A stretch of DNA of 64,000 bases. Origin: Desertivirga xinjiangensis. Its GTDB lineage: Bacteria; Bacteroidota; Bacteroidia; Sphingobacteriales; Sphingobacteriaceae. Shown piece after piece: positions 20,597-30,275 of this stretch; positions within the stretch are counted from its first letter, which is position 1; every line of letters starts with the position of its first letter. Both the position numbers and the translations under genes were made by a program. Location: positions 62,001-126,000 of the forward strand of contig NZ_JAFMZP010000006.1 of assembly GCF_024436435.1 (NCBI RefSeq), written 5' to 3'. The notes under the pieces were generated by a model that was not told where the DNA came from, searched no databases, and worked only from the letters and a program-made list of their open reading frames with translations.

Positions 20597-22180
20597 CTAA
20601 CTAAAAAACAGATACAGGCTTATCATTACGATACATAAGAGGGTCCAGGCTATTTTTACACGAAAAGTTGGCTTGGCAATATTTTTAGCTTCTTCGGCAT
20701 CAGGTTTATATATTTCAGGTGATCTATCCAACAGCGAGATGAGGATCGCTACTGCGAACAAGAAAGCAAAGATGTAGAACGACAATAACAAGTAATGCGG
20801 CCAGAATGGAAACTTATCCGGAGTTAGTATCCAAAGGTAGGTTGCTCCTACACCTAGACTAAATGCCGAACCCACAGAAAGGGTGAAATTTACAGCCTTC
20901 CTGGTAGTACGCTTCCAGTATACGGTTAATAAGAAAACAACCGACAGAGGAGGTGCTATAAAACCCAATACTGACTGAAAAACATCAAATAAATTTAATC
21001 CTTTAATATTGTCAATCGCTAAGGCCATCATTACAGCGAACACACATCCGGCAATTACAGTCAGCCTTCCCACCTTGATGATCTGTTCATTCGTAGCGTT
21101 AGGATTCATCTTCTTTGCATAAACATCCATTGTGAATACAGTGCTAAGCGAATTAAGTGAGGAACCTATGGTTCCTACCAGCACTGCAATCAAAACCACT
21201 ATCACAAGACCGTTCATGCCCGGAGGAAACAAGTTAGTCACCATGGTCATATAGGCTTCCGCCGGATCGTTGAGATTGGGGAATAGTATAAAACATAATA
21301 CACCCGTAAGGATAAATAAAGGCAATGAAAGAATCTTCAACCAGCCGATGAAATTCACACCTAATTGACCCTGCTCCAGATTCTTTGCACCCAAAACGGA
21401 TTGTACCATCGCCTGATCAGTACAAAAGAATGCTATTGCTGCAACAGGATAACCTAATAATATGGCAGGCCAGGGATATTTTTCATCACTGGCTGGACGG
21501 ATCAGATCCCAATAGTGAGCAGGAGCACTGTTATAAACCTCGGAAATCCCTCCAACCTTCATTATCCCAAGCACTGTTAAGGTCAGTGAAACCCCTATCA
21601 GCAAGATCATCTGGAAGACGTTCACCCGAGCAATAGCTTTCAGACCTCCGGCATAAGCAAAAATCCCTGCAAAAAGCACTAAAACGATCACGGATTCCCA
21701 CATGGGTATACCTAATATCTGCCTTACGAGAAAACCTCCGGCAAATAAGCCAAGAGATAACCAGGAGATCAGGATCTTGATCAGAGCGTACCAGGCCAGA
21801 ATATTCTGGGTGGAATCACCATAACGGTTACCCATAAACTCGGGCATCGTAGAAACTTTAGCAGCCAGATATTTCGGAGCAAAAACCAATGCCAGCAGCA
21901 TTAGAAAGACGAAGGCGTACCAATCAAAGTTCAGGGCAACGATACCTGTGCTGTATCCGATACTGGCAAATGCAAGTAGCATGGATGGCCCCACATTAGT
22001 GCCCCACATGTTGAAACCGATACTCGCCCACCCTAAAGACTTATTAGCAAGAAAGAGGGTTTCACCCTCTTTCTTTTTATCAGAAAAGCTTGCCCGGTAA
22101 CCAATTACAAATAAAATGACCAGGTAGGCAACAACTATAGCATAGTCGAGTATGGTTAAGCGTTCTACGATACTGCCCAT
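20597..22180 (-). CDS. Sodium:solute symporter (SSS family), sugar type
   Basis: This inner-membrane SSS carrier has 527 residues and about 14 hydrophobic segments. It opens with LDYAIVVAYLVILFVIGYRA, then SLGWASIGFNMWGTNVGPSM, the Na+-site region seen in SGLT-like proteins, and GTIGSSLNSLSTVFTMDVY in the eighth-helix area. The stop is 2 bases upstream-neighbour-free to the Gfo/Idh gene (22183), so the two are coupled in one transcript with GH78 downstream. It probably imports a monosaccharide or uronate freed in the periplasm by the enzymes of this block, for oxidation by the Gfo/Idh protein. The exact substrate is not readable from sequence. Confidence 0.87.
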   Translation of the reverse strand: MGSIVERLTILDYAIVVAYLVILFVIGYRASFSDKKKEGETLFLANKSLGWASIGFNMWGTNVGPSMLLAFASIGYSTGIVALNFDWYAFVFLMLLALVFAPKYLAAKVSTMPEFMGNRYGDSTQNILAWYALIKILISWLSLGLFAGGFLVRQILGIPMWESVIVLVLFAGIFAYAGGLKAIARVNVFQMILLIGVSLTLTVLGIMKVGGISEVYNSAPAHYWDLIRPASDEKYPWPAILLGYPVAAIAFFCTDQAMVQSVLGAKNLEQGQLGVNFIGWLKILSLPLFILTGVLCFILFPNLNDPAEAYMTMVTNLFPPGMNGLVIVVLIAVLVGTIGSSLNSLSTVFTMDVYAKKMNPNATNEQIIKVGRLTVIAGCVFAVMMALAIDNIKGLNLFDVFQSVLGFIAPPLSVVFLLTVYWKRTTRKAVNFTLSVGSAFSLGVGATYLWILTPDKFPFWPHYLLLSFYIFAFLFAVAILISLLDRSPEIYKPDAEEAKNIAKPTFRVKIAWTLLCIVMISLYLFFS

Positions 22181-22182
22181 AA

Positions 22183-23265
22183 TTAGAGACTGATAGATTC
22201 GCGTGAAATATTATAAGCTTTCAACATATCATCCACTTTCACGGGAAGTCCGGTTGCCAATGATTTGTCCATTGCCTGTAATAAGGCAATAGTACCGATA
22301 CCTTCTTTAAGATCCGGATAAGCGGTTGTGTTCTCGTTAATGCTATCGGCAAAGTATTCGAGGTAATTCTGGTACTCACCGGCATGATGGCTTTTGCCTT
22401 CGAAGCGGAAATAATGTTTCAGTTTATGCTCCCAGGTGATCACTTGTTCCTCACCAGTATTAGTAGTTACCGCATAACGCAGATCCATATAATCAGCCTG
22501 ACTACAGCCCTCCGTTCCGCGGAGAATACAGCTCATCTCGCTGTCGCGGATGACAGGCTGCACAGGTCCGGTATAAGCACCACTCACACGGGCAATCCTA
22601 CCGTCCTTAGCTTTGAAAATAAAATGCATAGTATCATGGTTTTTTAAGCCTTCTTTGGCACCGTTAGCACTAAGCATTCCGTAACCCATTACTTCTTCTA
22701 TATCCGGAAGATACCAGCGAATAAAATCAGTGGGGTGACTTAAGCCTCCATATAGCCATTTAAACGATTGTTTTAATGACCAGCCTTTCTTTAAAAACCA
22801 GCGGTGATCAGCATGATAATATCCTTCGATGGTGATCAGATCACCAATTAGACCGGCCTCAAAATCTTTTCTCTGGCGTTTAACAGGCTCGAAGAAACGT
22901 GAGCTTTGTCCCACAAACACTTTCTTGCCTGTTTTGGCTGCCACTTCCAGAAGTTCGTTGGCTTTGCCTAGATCGTCGATAAAAGGCTTGGTACAAACTA
23001 CATGTTTATCATGCAGAAGAGCCTGCTTTACGTGTTCAGCATGAAGATGATCTGGAGTATAGATAGCAATCACATCAATTTCTTTATCATCCAGCATCTC
23101 CTGGTAAGATGTAGTATAATTGTGAAAATCGAACTCCTTTGCACGCTGGCGGCACATCTCTTCGTTCATATCACAAATTTTCTTTAACTCCCATTTTTCG
23201 CTTTGGAGCGCAGCGGAGATAGTACTGCGGCCTTCGCCAAGACCTAATATTCCTAATTTTAGCAT
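22183..23265 (-). CDS. Gfo/Idh/MocA-family oxidoreductase
   Basis: This cytoplasmic dehydrogenase has 360 residues from the chosen ATG at 23265 (MLKLGILGLGEGRST). An upstream TTG at 23286 is possible but would add only NINENK-type residues ahead of the Rossmann strand. The nucleotide loop is LGLGEGRS; the catalytic Lys lies in CTKPFIDDLGKA; GGLSHPTDFIRWYL supplies the conserved His. Family members oxidise sugars or sugar derivatives with NAD(P). The gene lies between a GH141-like fusion enzyme and an SSS symporter, suggesting that it oxidises the sugar imported by that symporter. If apiose is released in this locus, an apiose-dehydrogenase role would be conceivable, since known ones are Gfo/Idh proteins, but this is speculative. 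Confidence 0.85.
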   Translation of the reverse strand: MLKLGILGLGEGRSTISAALQSEKWELKKICDMNEEMCRQRAKEFDFHNYTTSYQEMLDDKEIDVIAIYTPDHLHAEHVKQALLHDKHVVCTKPFIDDLGKANELLEVAAKTGKKVFVGQSSRFFEPVKRQRKDFEAGLIGDLITIEGYYHADHRWFLKKGWSLKQSFKWLYGGLSHPTDFIRWYLPDIEEVMGYGMLSANGAKEGLKNHDTMHFIFKAKDGRIARVSGAYTGPVQPVIRDSEMSCILRGTEGCSQADYMDLRYAVTTNTGEEQVITWEHKLKHYFRFEGKSHHAGEYQNYLEYFADSINENTTAYPDLKEGIGTIALLQAMDKSLATGLPVKVDDMLKAYNISRESISL

Positions 23266-23314
23266 TTTATTTTCGTTGATATTCAAATCTGTTTAACGTT
23301 AGTATTTCAGTTAC

Positions 23315-25840
23315 TTACAACTTCTTTTCTAAAAACACCCAGGTTTCACCCGGCTTGGTTCCTTCAATACCTTCCTGGTACTTTTTCATTAAGTTATTCC
23401 ACTCATCAACCCGTGGATTGTTCTCCGTAGTTTTTGGGTTCAGTTTATCGAGACTTTCGCCTTTCGGGATACTGATGATAAGCATCAGCTGGTCTCCATT
23501 CCTGAACATAATTAACTGCTGGAAGTTGGCATTACAAAAACCCTTTGATACCTCCGGCCACATTTTAAACTGGGTGGCATGATAATCCATGTATTCCTTT
23601 TGCAGGGTCTGATCTTTCACCAGGTTTGCCGTCAGCAGGATATGATCCCATTCTTTAACTCCCTGCGCTCCGGGGCAATTTTTCAGCCGGTTAAATTCAT
23701 AAAAAGGAGCATTGTAAGTCTTTGTGTAACTTTCAGGAAAGCCTGCTTTGAGTTCAGCACTTATTTTGTCCGGGTTTTGTATCGCACCATAGATCACGGT
23801 ATGATTCTTCCATTGATAAACGGCGTCACCCTGAATTCCATTCTTCCTGCAGATCTCTTTAATTCTTTCAATATTATGGACAGAGCCTTCCTTCCCAATC
23901 AATTCGATAACTTTTGTCCTCTCAGAACGGTTGATCTCCCAGTTTTTAGAAGCCGGAGCTTTTTCTTTCAGAAGATAGCGGAACTTATCCTGTAATCCGG
24001 CTTTCAGCCTGATACTGTCGGCAACCTGGGGACCGTTGTTTTCCCAGACGTTACCCGGACCGTTTGCATTCTGCAGGTATTTATCAGAAGGAGTCCAGTT
24101 GTTTTTTACCGTAAAGAAAGAGGAGCCTTCATCTGTATACAGATAAAACCAGTGATTAGGATCATGAGCATAGGGCGCTTTATAAATGCTGTCAATATAA
24201 TTTTCTGCTATAACCGAAGCCGGCTGAGCCGAAAGCGTGTAAATGGACGAAACATCATACATATGCTTCGCATAGCGGTAGATCTTGTTAGCCACGATGC
24301 GGTTATTACGCATTGTGTTGACCGTAGGCGACCATCCCCAGCCCATTGAAATGCCCATATAAGACACCTCGCTGATGTCGTTATGTTCAATTTTAATTCC
24401 TTTTACATAACCTGCACTGATACCTATACAGCCCCAATCCTCATTTGCAGCATCGGTTACCAGGTTATTACTCACGGTTACATTGGTGCATACATCCCTT
24501 TCATCTTCAGGATTATAAGGAACATGCACTTCGTGGGCCTCATCAGAATATACCCCCACATGAATAGCAGTTCCTCCAATATCTTTAAACAGGTTTCCGT
24601 TTATCAGGTCGTTCCTTGTTCCGCGATGGTAGTCTAGTCCGGTCGAAGCCAGATGCTCAAAACGGCAAGCCTCAAAGCCTGTATTACTAGCAAATGCCAC
24701 CTTTACAGCCGCAGCGGGGCGACCAACCCAGGCCTGGTTTTCCATGCCCTTTTTATCGGGTGTTCCCGGGATCTTTAGCTTATAGGCATCCAGCATATAC
24801 ATTCCCGACTGGTGAGGAACATGGCCTTCCTTTGATGGACGTAACCAGCTGGAATGCTGAAAACCGATACTTTTGAAAAAAACAAAAGAAACCGGACGAT
24901 CGATAGTCCCCTGCATAGTTACCAGTGTTTCCAGGTAAGGAATAGTAACATTCGCAGAAGTTAGATTCTCGTTGTTCCTTGGCCAGTAATAGATCTTACG
25001 CCTCTCTTTATCCAGAAACCACTCTCCCGGCTCATTTAAGAACTCCGCAGCATTTGAAAGAAAAAAAGCGGAGTTGCCAGTTTGCTTTGAAAGCCAGGGT
25101 GCAGGCCAGGGATGTTCAGACTGGATCCTGCTTTCTGGCTGATGAAATGATAGTTTTGCACTATCGCCTTTTACCTCAACAGATTTAATCCTTAAGTTGG
25201 CGATTGCCCACCACTGGTGGATCTGCATTTCGAGCCCTTTAGCCTTCGTCACATCAACAGACGGCTTTGGGATCCAGCAAGTTTGCTCTTTGTGATTCCA
25301 TGAAAGGATCCGGTTCATTAAGCCCTCGGGAGTATCCTTCGCGCGGGTAGCCTTTACGTTATTTACCCATAGCTGTCTGAAGTCCAAAACCTGATCCGCG
25401 ATCAGGGGTGCATCAACCTCCCAAATTTTGCCCTGAGCGCTTACAGGTATACCTGCGATATTTGATGAAGCTTTCTTCCAGCCTCCCACTTTAATGCCGC
25501 CACTTATAACCGGAGATTCGCCGGGTGCTGCCTGAAAGATTGTAGGACTGTCAGCAGTACCTGAGTCTTCAGGACGTATAACAATTGGTTCTTCAAGGGA
25601 ATAAACCCCTCCTCTTAATATGATTGTAATTCCTTTTGTTACTGAAGGATCGGATAAACGTCTCAACTCCCTTGCCTTTCTTAAAGCCTGGGCTATATCA
25701 GCCATCGGTTTACCTTTAGTACCCGGATTCTGATCATTTCCATTTGGAGCCACCCAGATTTCAGCCGCTTCAGTGCTCGCCAGCGAGAGCGCAAAAAATA
25801 TAACAGCAGCAACAAGGTATTTTGAAAAAGCTTTGTACAT
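23315..25840 (-). CDS. GH141-like beta-helix enzyme fused to tandem L-rhamnose-mutarotase-like domain
   Basis: This 841-residue protein has a signal peptide (cleavage near STEAAE). Residues about 26-640 form a right-handed parallel beta-helix with the GH141 pattern: IWVAPNGNDQNPGTKGKPMA, ILRGGVYSLEEPIVI and YYWPRNNENLTSANVTIPYL. GH141 includes an alpha-L-fucosidase of RG-II breakdown and a xylanase. Residues 653-841 form a second module with two ferredoxin-like halves. The second half has Tyr750, His754 and Trp761 in the RhaM-like YxxYHxxxxxxWPE arrangement and continues NANFQQLIMFRNGDQLMLII. This module resembles L-rhamnose mutarotases of Bacteroidetes. One chain may thus cleave a glycosidic bond and speed anomer interconversion of the freed sugar. 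The helix family is likely but not certain. Confidence 0.78.
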   Translation of the reverse strand: MYKAFSKYLVAAVIFFALSLASTEAAEIWVAPNGNDQNPGTKGKPMADIAQALRKARELRRLSDPSVTKGITIILRGGVYSLEEPIVIRPEDSGTADSPTIFQAAPGESPVISGGIKVGGWKKASSNIAGIPVSAQGKIWEVDAPLIADQVLDFRQLWVNNVKATRAKDTPEGLMNRILSWNHKEQTCWIPKPSVDVTKAKGLEMQIHQWWAIANLRIKSVEVKGDSAKLSFHQPESRIQSEHPWPAPWLSKQTGNSAFFLSNAAEFLNEPGEWFLDKERRKIYYWPRNNENLTSANVTIPYLETLVTMQGTIDRPVSFVFFKSIGFQHSSWLRPSKEGHVPHQSGMYMLDAYKLKIPGTPDKKGMENQAWVGRPAAAVKVAFASNTGFEACRFEHLASTGLDYHRGTRNDLINGNLFKDIGGTAIHVGVYSDEAHEVHVPYNPEDERDVCTNVTVSNNLVTDAANEDWGCIGISAGYVKGIKIEHNDISEVSYMGISMGWGWSPTVNTMRNNRIVANKIYRYAKHMYDVSSIYTLSAQPASVIAENYIDSIYKAPYAHDPNHWFYLYTDEGSSFFTVKNNWTPSDKYLQNANGPGNVWENNGPQVADSIRLKAGLQDKFRYLLKEKAPASKNWEINRSERTKVIELIGKEGSVHNIERIKEICRKNGIQGDAVYQWKNHTVIYGAIQNPDKISAELKAGFPESYTKTYNAPFYEFNRLKNCPGAQGVKEWDHILLTANLVKDQTLQKEYMDYHATQFKMWPEVSKGFCNANFQQLIMFRNGDQLMLIISIPKGESLDKLNPKTTENNPRVDEWNNLMKKYQEGIEGTKPGETWVFLEKKL

Positions 25841-25852
25841 TTTATTTAGCCG

Positions 25853-26962
25853 TTACTTACTTTTAATATTGAAACTGACCTTGCTCTTTCCAAGGTCTTT
25901 TGAAGTAGCTACTGCTATTCCGCGTTGCTCTTTTTTATTCACTGCACAGTAGTAATGATATACAATACCTTTGTGTTTTACCACAAAAGATTTATGTGCA
26001 TACAATTCATCATAGGGTTCTGAGGATTGCACAAGGTTCTCGCCTGTCCAGTCAGTCCAGTTCACCATGTCTTTAGAAACTGCAAAACGATTAAACGCGC
26101 CTTTACGATCCTGCCAGAAAGCACCGAAATAAAACATCACCCATACATCGTCCATTTTCTGAACAACGGCGTCTCCCGTTATACCAACCGGGTGATGTAC
26201 AACGGGCTCCGGATTAAAGCGTTTCCAATTTTTCATATCATCAGAAACCGCCATGCCGATACGTTCAAACCAGCGGGTTTTAATGTTGTTCTTTGCAGAG
26301 TCACCGTTTGCATTGTAGTACATTACGAAGGGATGTCCTGTTGTTTTGTTTTTATCCCAGACCACACTGCTCTTAAAAAGCTTACGATTTTCCCACCAGC
26401 GAACATCAGCGTCCTTTGAGCTGAATAAGGGCTTGTCAAAACGCTGCCATTCATGAGCCTTTGCGGGGTCACCTGTAGTATAAGCCATTCCAATGCTCAA
26501 ATCTCCTGCCTCATATCCTTTTACCGCCCCCCCAAAGTACGACATCCAGTATTTTCCCTTGTATTTCTTCAGTTTGTAATTGCCGCCCCATTTGTTATCC
26601 TGCAAAGCAATATATCCGGCTCTCTGGCTTCCGTCCCATTCAGTAGAATCTCCGAAGGACATGATACGTCCCTGCGTCTCCCAGTTAAGCAAGTCCTTAC
26701 TTTTTGACAACCAGGTTTCGTACCCCCTGCCGTCAAAGATCACGTAGGTCATGTACCAGTATTTTCCTTTTCGGAAAACGCTAGGACAATCCATTTTCTT
26801 TGAATCACTATCCGGCACTATGATCAGTCCGTATTTATGAGGCGTTTTTATTTCGTTGTATACTTCCTGCATCCGGGCAGGTGAAACTTCATTTTTTTGC
26901 TGCGCTACGGAAGCGAGGCCAAAAAACGATAAAGCGGATAATAGGATAAGTGTATTTCTCAT
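25853..26962 (-). CDS. Secreted GH43-like five-bladed beta-propeller glycosidase
   Basis: This 369-residue protein has a signal peptide (ALSFFGLASVAQ). Repeated blades carry motifs of clan GH-F and related propellers: DCPSVFRKGKYWYMTYV near residue 58, GYETWLSKSKDLLNWE near 80, GMAVSDDMKNWKRF near 237, GITGDAVVQKMDDVWVMFYF near 262 and FAVSKDMVNWTDWT near 294. Asp58 in the DxP motif probably belongs to the catalytic set. Members act on arabinofuranosides, xylosides or galactofuranosides, or transfer mannose (GH130). I cannot assign the family more closely. Placement between GH78 and the GH141-like enzyme suggests a side-chain exo-enzyme. Spacing is 12 bases to the downstream gene. Confidence 0.65.
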   Translation of the reverse strand: MRNTLILLSALSFFGLASVAQQKNEVSPARMQEVYNEIKTPHKYGLIIVPDSDSKKMDCPSVFRKGKYWYMTYVIFDGRGYETWLSKSKDLLNWETQGRIMSFGDSTEWDGSQRAGYIALQDNKWGGNYKLKKYKGKYWMSYFGGAVKGYEAGDLSIGMAYTTGDPAKAHEWQRFDKPLFSSKDADVRWWENRKLFKSSVVWDKNKTTGHPFVMYYNANGDSAKNNIKTRWFERIGMAVSDDMKNWKRFNPEPVVHHPVGITGDAVVQKMDDVWVMFYFGAFWQDRKGAFNRFAVSKDMVNWTDWTGENLVQSSEPYDELYAHKSFVVKHKGIVYHYYCAVNKKEQRGIAVATSKDLGKSKVSFNIKSK

Positions 26963-27008
26963 GTGTGTTATTTGAAATTTTTAAATCGCCTGCAACAGAT
27001 CCCGATTC

Positions 27009-29786
27009 CTAGAGATCTACTACAAAGCGGTAAGCGCCCGATCCAAGCTCAAGCAGGGTACGACCATCTTTGTACCCGGCCGGTTTAACATCAGGATGGT
27101 TAACAATTGCTTTTCCGGATTCTTTTACCTGGCTGATTTCTTTCGCCGGTAAAAAAACAGTGGCTTTTGTGTTTGCTGGTATTTCTATGTTCAAATCAAA
27201 ACCATTTGCAGATTTTTTCCATTCACATCTGATCAGTCCGTATGGAGATTGGTAACTGGTTTTAGCAAAGGTTACATCTCCAACTACTTCAGGTTTGATT
27301 ACAATCTTATTGAAAGCCACTGAACCATCCGCCCCCCTGATACCACCAAGCCCGCTGTAAAACCACTCCATCAAATGCCCCAACATTAAATGGTTATTCG
27401 AAACGGTAGGCAAAGCAGCCCAGGATTCAGTTAATGCTGTGGCTCCTTTTGCGATCTGATAGCCATAACCCGGAACATCAGACCTGCTGTTCATATCAAA
27501 GATCACGTCCGACCGGCCCTCATTTTCGAGTACCCGTAATAAATAACGATGTCCAATGTCTCCTGCGGTTAGAGCATTATTTCTGTCCCGGATATCTTTT
27601 ATCAGATTAGCAAGCACCGCCGGTCTGTCAGCGGGTTCAACCAGGTTCATGTAAAGAGCCATCGCGTTCGCGGCCTGACTGCCTGTAGCATATTGTTTAG
27701 TTCCTTTATTGAAAAAAGTTCTATTGAAAGACGCTTTAACCGCAGCAGCCAGTTTCCTATATTGTAAGGCCTCTTTATTCCTCCCCATCATTTGAGCAAT
27801 GCTGTCCATGATATTCAGATCGTAATAATAGATCGCCGTACCAGTTACGCCCATTGGTGTTAGCTGCGACACACCCGGTGGCTTCGGCCCCAGATCATAC
27901 CAATCGCCAAGGCCCTGGTACAAAATATCATCCTTTGCTTTTGTCTGAAGATAAGCAATGTACCGTTGCATCATGGGATAGCTCGAAGAAAGAGCTTGTT
28001 TATCACCATACCATTGATACAAATACCAGGGCAGGATAATAGCGTTACTTCCCCATTCAGGTGAGTCCCGGAACATTCCGTCTCCCCATTCAAACTTCAC
28101 ATATTCAGGAGAAGTTTCAGGTATCAATCCGTCCTCTAACTGAGAGGTTTTCATATCCTGGATAGTTTTGCGACCTAAATTAGCAATATCGTAATTGTAT
28201 CTTATGCCAGGCCCTACGAGGTGAACTTCCTCCAGCCATCCCAGCTTTTCGCGGTGCGGACAATCGGTAAACACACTGGCCATATTACTTTTTACTGCCC
28301 AGTCAATAAGTTTATCCGTTTTGTTAAAAAGTTCATTGGACGAAGTGAAGGTTCCGGTTCTCTCCGCTGCATTACGCGTATGTAAGCCTTTCACAGCCAA
28401 AAGCTGAGGCAGTTCTTTCTTTGCATTTGTTTCGTTACCGGCAACACTCCTTTTCACTTCCAGATACCGGAAACCGTAATAGGTAAAGCGCGGCCTCCAG
28501 GTTTCTTCTCCCTCACCTTTTAGTATGTAGGTGAAATAAAAAGGTCCTCCTGTTGCACGTTGAGTCACAGAGCCATCTTTAGTTAACAACTCTCCCGGAG
28601 CAACCCTCACTGTATCTCCCTTCTTACCTTTCACCTTTATTTCGATGATTCCTGAAGCGTTTTGTCCGAGATCAAAAACGAGATTTCCGTTTTCAAGCGT
28701 CGAGGTGTTTACAGGCACAAAGTTTTCGAACACTTTCAGGGGCTCTGCCATTTGAGAGTGAAGCTTCGGCGGCCCTTCCACTACAAGTACAGGCTTCCAC
28801 GATTTGTCATTGAAAGAAGGGGTATCCCAACCTTTTTGTTCCAGGGTAGCGTCATAATCTTCACCGCCATAAATGCTGGAAAAGATCACAGGGCTTTTTG
28901 ACGTCTTCCAGGTGTTGTCACTAACTATATTTTCGGTGGTACCATCGGTATATTCAAGAAGTACCCTGCTTATCATTTTTGGGTAGCCGAAAGAAGTTTT
29001 TAACTTCCGGAAACGGCCTTTTACCGGAGGTACGTAGTAAAAGCCATTGCCTAACATTACGCCAATAGCATTGGCCCCATTTTTTATCTGATCCGTGATA
29101 TCAAAACTTACATATAAAGCTTCCTTGTCATATTTTGTCCACCCAGCATCAAGAAAATGATCCCCTACTTTTTTTCCGTTTAAACTTAATTCGAAATGCC
29201 CGAGACCTGATATGAAGGCAGAGGCTTTTTTTACTTTCTTTTTAACGATGAAATTTTTCCTTAATAAGGGCAGTACATTGTTAGTACTGATCTGGTCTTT
29301 TTTCCTGTCGGTAACCAGGGAATAGACCAGGGAATCAGGAAGGCGTTCGTAAGCGATCCATTTTGCCCCTTTCCAGTCGGTTGCTTCAAGAAGTCCCATT
29401 TGAAAACTTTCTACAGTACTCCAGGATGTAGAATGACCTTTATTATCCCAGATCATTACTTTCCAGAAATAAGTACTGGCCGCCTTCAATGGCTTGCCTG
29501 AGAACTGAACCTGAATGGAGGCTGCAGAAGCAACTTTTTTCGAATCCCAGATATTTCCGGTATTGCCTCTCAGTTTTGCCGGATCATCAGAAACCAAGAT
29601 CCTATAGGCAGATTGCGTAACATTTCTTTCGGAAGATTTGATCTTCCAGCTAAACCTTGGGCTGGTAATATCAATTCCCAGAGGGTTCACCCTGTATTCA
29701 CACCTTATATCATCAAGCTTAAGGCTTTGAGAAAAGCACTGAAGAGAAATTAGTAGTGCAAACAGTATAGATGTAAGTTTATGCAT
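27009..29786 (-). CDS. GH78 alpha-L-rhamnosidase, secreted (copy 1 of two long forms)
   Basis: This multi-domain GH78 enzyme has 925 residues. The signal peptide is followed by an N-terminal Ig-like domain (RCEYRVNPLGIDITSPRFSW), then DFKxW-like beta-sandwich modules, a 'FDLGQNASGIIEIKVKG' jelly roll near 375, the (alpha/alpha)6 barrel (about 480-800) with TDCPHREKLGWLEEVHLVGP, and a C-terminal sandwich (YQSPYGLIRCEWKK). It removes alpha-linked L-rhamnose from pectin fragments, inverting configuration. It is the first gene of its block; a shared 38-bp promoter element lies about 100-140 bases upstream at 29889-29926, with a -7 box at 29862. The 46-base gap to the next gene suggests one transcript down to 18372. 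It differs from the 920-residue copy at 40643-43384 in the acidic motif (KLGWLEE versus RQPWLGD). Confidence 0.92.
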   Translation of the reverse strand: MHKLTSILFALLISLQCFSQSLKLDDIRCEYRVNPLGIDITSPRFSWKIKSSERNVTQSAYRILVSDDPAKLRGNTGNIWDSKKVASAASIQVQFSGKPLKAASTYFWKVMIWDNKGHSTSWSTVESFQMGLLEATDWKGAKWIAYERLPDSLVYSLVTDRKKDQISTNNVLPLLRKNFIVKKKVKKASAFISGLGHFELSLNGKKVGDHFLDAGWTKYDKEALYVSFDITDQIKNGANAIGVMLGNGFYYVPPVKGRFRKLKTSFGYPKMISRVLLEYTDGTTENIVSDNTWKTSKSPVIFSSIYGGEDYDATLEQKGWDTPSFNDKSWKPVLVVEGPPKLHSQMAEPLKVFENFVPVNTSTLENGNLVFDLGQNASGIIEIKVKGKKGDTVRVAPGELLTKDGSVTQRATGGPFYFTYILKGEGEETWRPRFTYYGFRYLEVKRSVAGNETNAKKELPQLLAVKGLHTRNAAERTGTFTSSNELFNKTDKLIDWAVKSNMASVFTDCPHREKLGWLEEVHLVGPGIRYNYDIANLGRKTIQDMKTSQLEDGLIPETSPEYVKFEWGDGMFRDSPEWGSNAIILPWYLYQWYGDKQALSSSYPMMQRYIAYLQTKAKDDILYQGLGDWYDLGPKPPGVSQLTPMGVTGTAIYYYDLNIMDSIAQMMGRNKEALQYRKLAAAVKASFNRTFFNKGTKQYATGSQAANAMALYMNLVEPADRPAVLANLIKDIRDRNNALTAGDIGHRYLLRVLENEGRSDVIFDMNSRSDVPGYGYQIAKGATALTESWAALPTVSNNHLMLGHLMEWFYSGLGGIRGADGSVAFNKIVIKPEVVGDVTFAKTSYQSPYGLIRCEWKKSANGFDLNIEIPANTKATVFLPAKEISQVKESGKAIVNHPDVKPAGYKDGRTLLELGSGAYRFVVDL

Positions 29787-29861
29787 GTGCCTGAGTAAAA
29801 AAAGCTTAGCAACCGGAATATTTTCCCGGTGAAGAAATTAGTCAGGTTGGTCAGCTTAATA

Positions 29862-29869
29862 CAAAAATA
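29862..29869 (-). promoter_or_regulatory. -7 box of the GH78 (27009-29786) promoter
   Basis: The minus strand reads TATTTTTG, matching TAnnTTTG, 76 bases before the GH78 start and 20 bases downstream of the shared element. Confidence 0.55.
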
Positions 29870-29888
29870 TAGGCAGGCAGTAGTTGTT

Positions 29889-29926
29889 TTTTATATCAAG
29901 TTCTCTATGTATTGTAGGATTTTACC
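29889..29926 (-). promoter_or_regulatory. Shared PUL activator-type element, copy b
   Basis: The minus strand begins GGTAAAATCCTACAAT, then ACATAGAGAACTTG and TATAAAA. It matches copy a (12101-12138) in the TACAAT core, ATAGAGAAC and the TATAAAA end, with identical spacing to the -7 box (20 bases). Confidence 0.7.
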
Positions 29927-30073
29927 ATGAGCGAGAATCCAAATGACTTACCGTCATTTGGTACAAGATACGGAATCTCCATAATCATTATGCCAATCCT
30001 GAATCAACTTTAGGACGACACAGAAATAATTTAAAGCGCGAAAAACAAATATTTCTACTGCACTTTATTGAGA

Positions 30074-30239
30074 GCGTCATGCCGAATTTATTTCGGCACC
30101 TCTTGAACAAATACAGTTAATAAGATCTATGGACCCAGATATGAGAGACCTATATGAAGAAGTTTGAAAAAAGACTTCGACATACATGATGCTGCCTGCT
30201 TATGCAAGAGGTCCTGAAACAAGTTCAGGATGACGAAGT
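30074..30239. repeat. Dispersed REP-like double palindrome (copy 2, inverted)
   Basis: GTCATGCCGAATTTATTTCG (from 30076) and TCCTGAAACAAGTTCAGGA (30212-30230) are the two palindromes found at 8545-8624, here in reverse order and separated by a longer AT-rich core. Matching inner arms CCTCTTG / CAAGAGG are present. The 489-base gap 29787-30275 holds this repeat plus the GH78 promoter; no gene is visible. Confidence 0.8.
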
Positions 30240-30275
30240 AATAAATTAAGGTCCGAAACATACTTCAGGATGGCT

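Noticed and set aside
23266-23286. Longer N-terminus of the Gfo/Idh protein at 22183
   Set aside because: It depends on TTG; the ATG at 23265 directly precedes the Rossmann strand as in other family members.
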